DNA of 6,009 nucleotides from NCBI GenBank assembly GCA_003509545.1, contig DOLC01000038.1:1-6009 (forward strand). Reading direction: 5' to 3'. Both the position numbers and the translations under genes were made by a program. The stretch comes from Peptococcaceae bacterium (GTDB lineage Bacteria > Bacillota > DSM-521 > Neomoorellales > Neomoorellaceae). Positions 5,512-6,009 of the stretch are shown here, one piece after another. How positions within the stretch are numbered: position 1 is the first letter of the stretch; each line of letters starts with the position of its first letter. The notes beneath the pieces were generated by a model. That model worked only from the letters and a program-made list of their open reading frames with translations, did not search any database and was not told where the DNA came from.

Positions 5512-5649
5512 CTAACTTCCACCACCGCAATCGGGAATATAACAATTAGCATCTACAAAACTACAGCTAGACTGACAAGACGGGCATTTATCCGGCGGTA
5601 CCTCTCCTTCATAAAAATACCCGCATAGCGAACACCGCCACTTTGGCAT
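5512..5649 (-). CDS. Small rubredoxin-like protein with Cys-rich tail
   Basis: This 45-residue protein has seven cysteines. WRC6SLC9GY and DKC22PSC25 are the two knuckles of a rubredoxin-type iron site as found at the C-terminus of rubrerythrin, with the short spacing (12 residues) of the minimal rubrerythrin-type domain rather than that of classic rubredoxin. After the second knuckle there is an uncommon tail with C29, C36 and C41, ending in Gly-Gly-Gly-Ser. The start is certain: AGGAGGGA lies at 5655-5662, five bases before the ATG. It is the first gene of a two-gene operon with the ferritin-like protein (25-base gap) and should be its electron donor. The tail cysteines may bind a second metal or form disulfides. 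A zinc ribbon is the main alternative to an iron site. Confidence 0.8.
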   Translation of the reverse strand: MPKWRCSLCGYFYEGEVPPDKCPSCQSSCSFVDANCYIPDCGGGS

Positions 5650-5780
5650 AACAATCCCTCCTCGATATAAATTACAATTAGCATTTTAATTCGCTACTTT
5701 TTTAGTCCTTTCCTGCCTGCGCTTAAATCTTTTATTTGAAAACCATTGCACCTGATTGACATATCCCCAGTCTTGAACCC
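5650..5780. other. AT-rich leader of the rubredoxin-like operon
   Basis: This AT-rich stretch should hold the promoter of the leftward operon, but no pair of good -35 and -10 boxes at normal spacing is seen. TAAAAT and TATATC on the - strand are weak -10 candidates. An imperfect inverted repeat, TTACAAT/ATTTTAA (5672-5689), lies close to the ribosome binding site and could be an operator; it does not match the usual 7-1-7 PerR layout. The 11-mer ACAATTAGCAT (5674-5684) occurs again inside the rubredoxin-like gene (5542-5552). Confidence 0.3.
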
Positions 5781-6009
5781 GGCCTGCTTGGCTTTCGCTC
5801 GCAAAGGCCTCCCTCGCGGGCAGGACTTTTGCTTGGCTTAAAGGCTTAAGGCAGGCTTCCCGGCAGAATTTAAGCATCCTGCCTCAGTTGCCGGCCGCAA
5901 GGATACATGCCCTCGGGCCAAGCTTTAAGCCTTTCGCCAAGCTTAAAGCCTGGGCTAGCCGCGAAAGCTTGTTCGCTCGCTTCCAAGCCCAAGCAGGCCT
6001 GCTCTGCAA
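5781..6009. repeat. Block of AAGCC/GGCTT-type short repeats
   Basis: This GC-rich block at the window edge is built of short related words. A near-identical pair, GCCAAGCTTTAAGCCT (5917-5932) and GCCAAGCTTAAAGCCT (5936-5951), repeats with a 19-base period (15 of 16 match). TTCGCTCGC occurs at 5794-5802 and 5972-5980, and GCTTGGCTT at 5786-5794 and 5831-5839. An 11-base inverted pair, GGCCTGCTTGG (5781-5791) and CCAAGCAGGCC (5989-5999), brackets the block. A leftward frame from the edge to 5870 and a 63-codon frame (5686-5877) overlap here, but repeats rather than protein families explain them best. It could be an intergenic mobile-type repeat or the end of a structured element that continues outside the window. 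Confidence 0.5.

Noticed and set aside
5686..5877. 63-codon - strand frame, start overlapping a stop of another open frame (5870-6007)
   Set aside because: The stop/start overlap looks like translational coupling, but both frames are made largely of the repeat words in this block, the ribosome binding site is weak and no family is recognised.

Overview
The window looks like chromosomal DNA from an anaerobic Firmicute, most likely a clostridial thermophile or acetogen of the Moorella / Thermanaeromonas / Desulfotomaculum kind. This placement is inference. It rests on strong GGAGG-type ribosome binding sites, a short (432-residue) ThiC under a TPP riboswitch with a classic terminator, a rubredoxin-like/ferritin-like pair, and an Isf-like flavoprotein with a compact cysteine motif. 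The left half (about 1-3500) is clearly GC-rich. The right half (about 3500-5750) is more AT-rich, and the last ~230 bases return to GC-rich, repeat-laden sequence.

Layout. Bases 1-333 are a non-coding or edge region with several hairpins and a promoter. A CCA-adding enzyme type tRNA nucleotidyltransferase follows on the + strand (334-1746). It converges on a small DUF5320-type protein on the - strand (1755-2120); one 7-bp stem-loop covers both stop codons. The DUF5320 gene lies 80 bases downstream of thiC (2201-3499, - strand), probably in the same transcript. The thiC leader (about 3500-3722) holds a complete TPP riboswitch, a 12-bp intrinsic terminator, a readable competing antiterminator helix and a -10 box. 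Divergent from thiC is a gene for a soluble protein with two BON domains (3890-4384, + strand). Its 3' end overlaps by 20 bases the end of an iron-sulfur-flavoprotein-like gene (4365-4940, - strand). Upstream of that on the - strand are a hairpin terminator (4988-5011), a ferritin-like di-iron protein (5022-5486) and a 45-codon rubredoxin-like protein (5512-5649). The right end (about 5781-6009) is full of AAGCC/GGCTT repeats and shows no convincing gene.

How the genes fit together. thiC makes the pyrimidine half of thiamin and is shut down by TPP through transcription attenuation; DUF5320 may be co-regulated. The rubredoxin-like and ferritin-like genes look like a rubrerythrin split into two proteins, and the nearby flavoprotein could supply electrons, giving a possible peroxide/oxygen defence set. 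That grouping is inference from position and cofactor type. The best leads for a second look are the cysteine-rich tail of the 45-residue rubredoxin-like protein, the CX2CX3C cluster motif of ThiC, the complete switch design in the thiC leader with an extra palindrome at the thiC start, and the right-end repeat block. I found no CRISPR array, insertion sequence, tRNA or rRNA. I do not see strong evidence for a wholly new multi-gene system.
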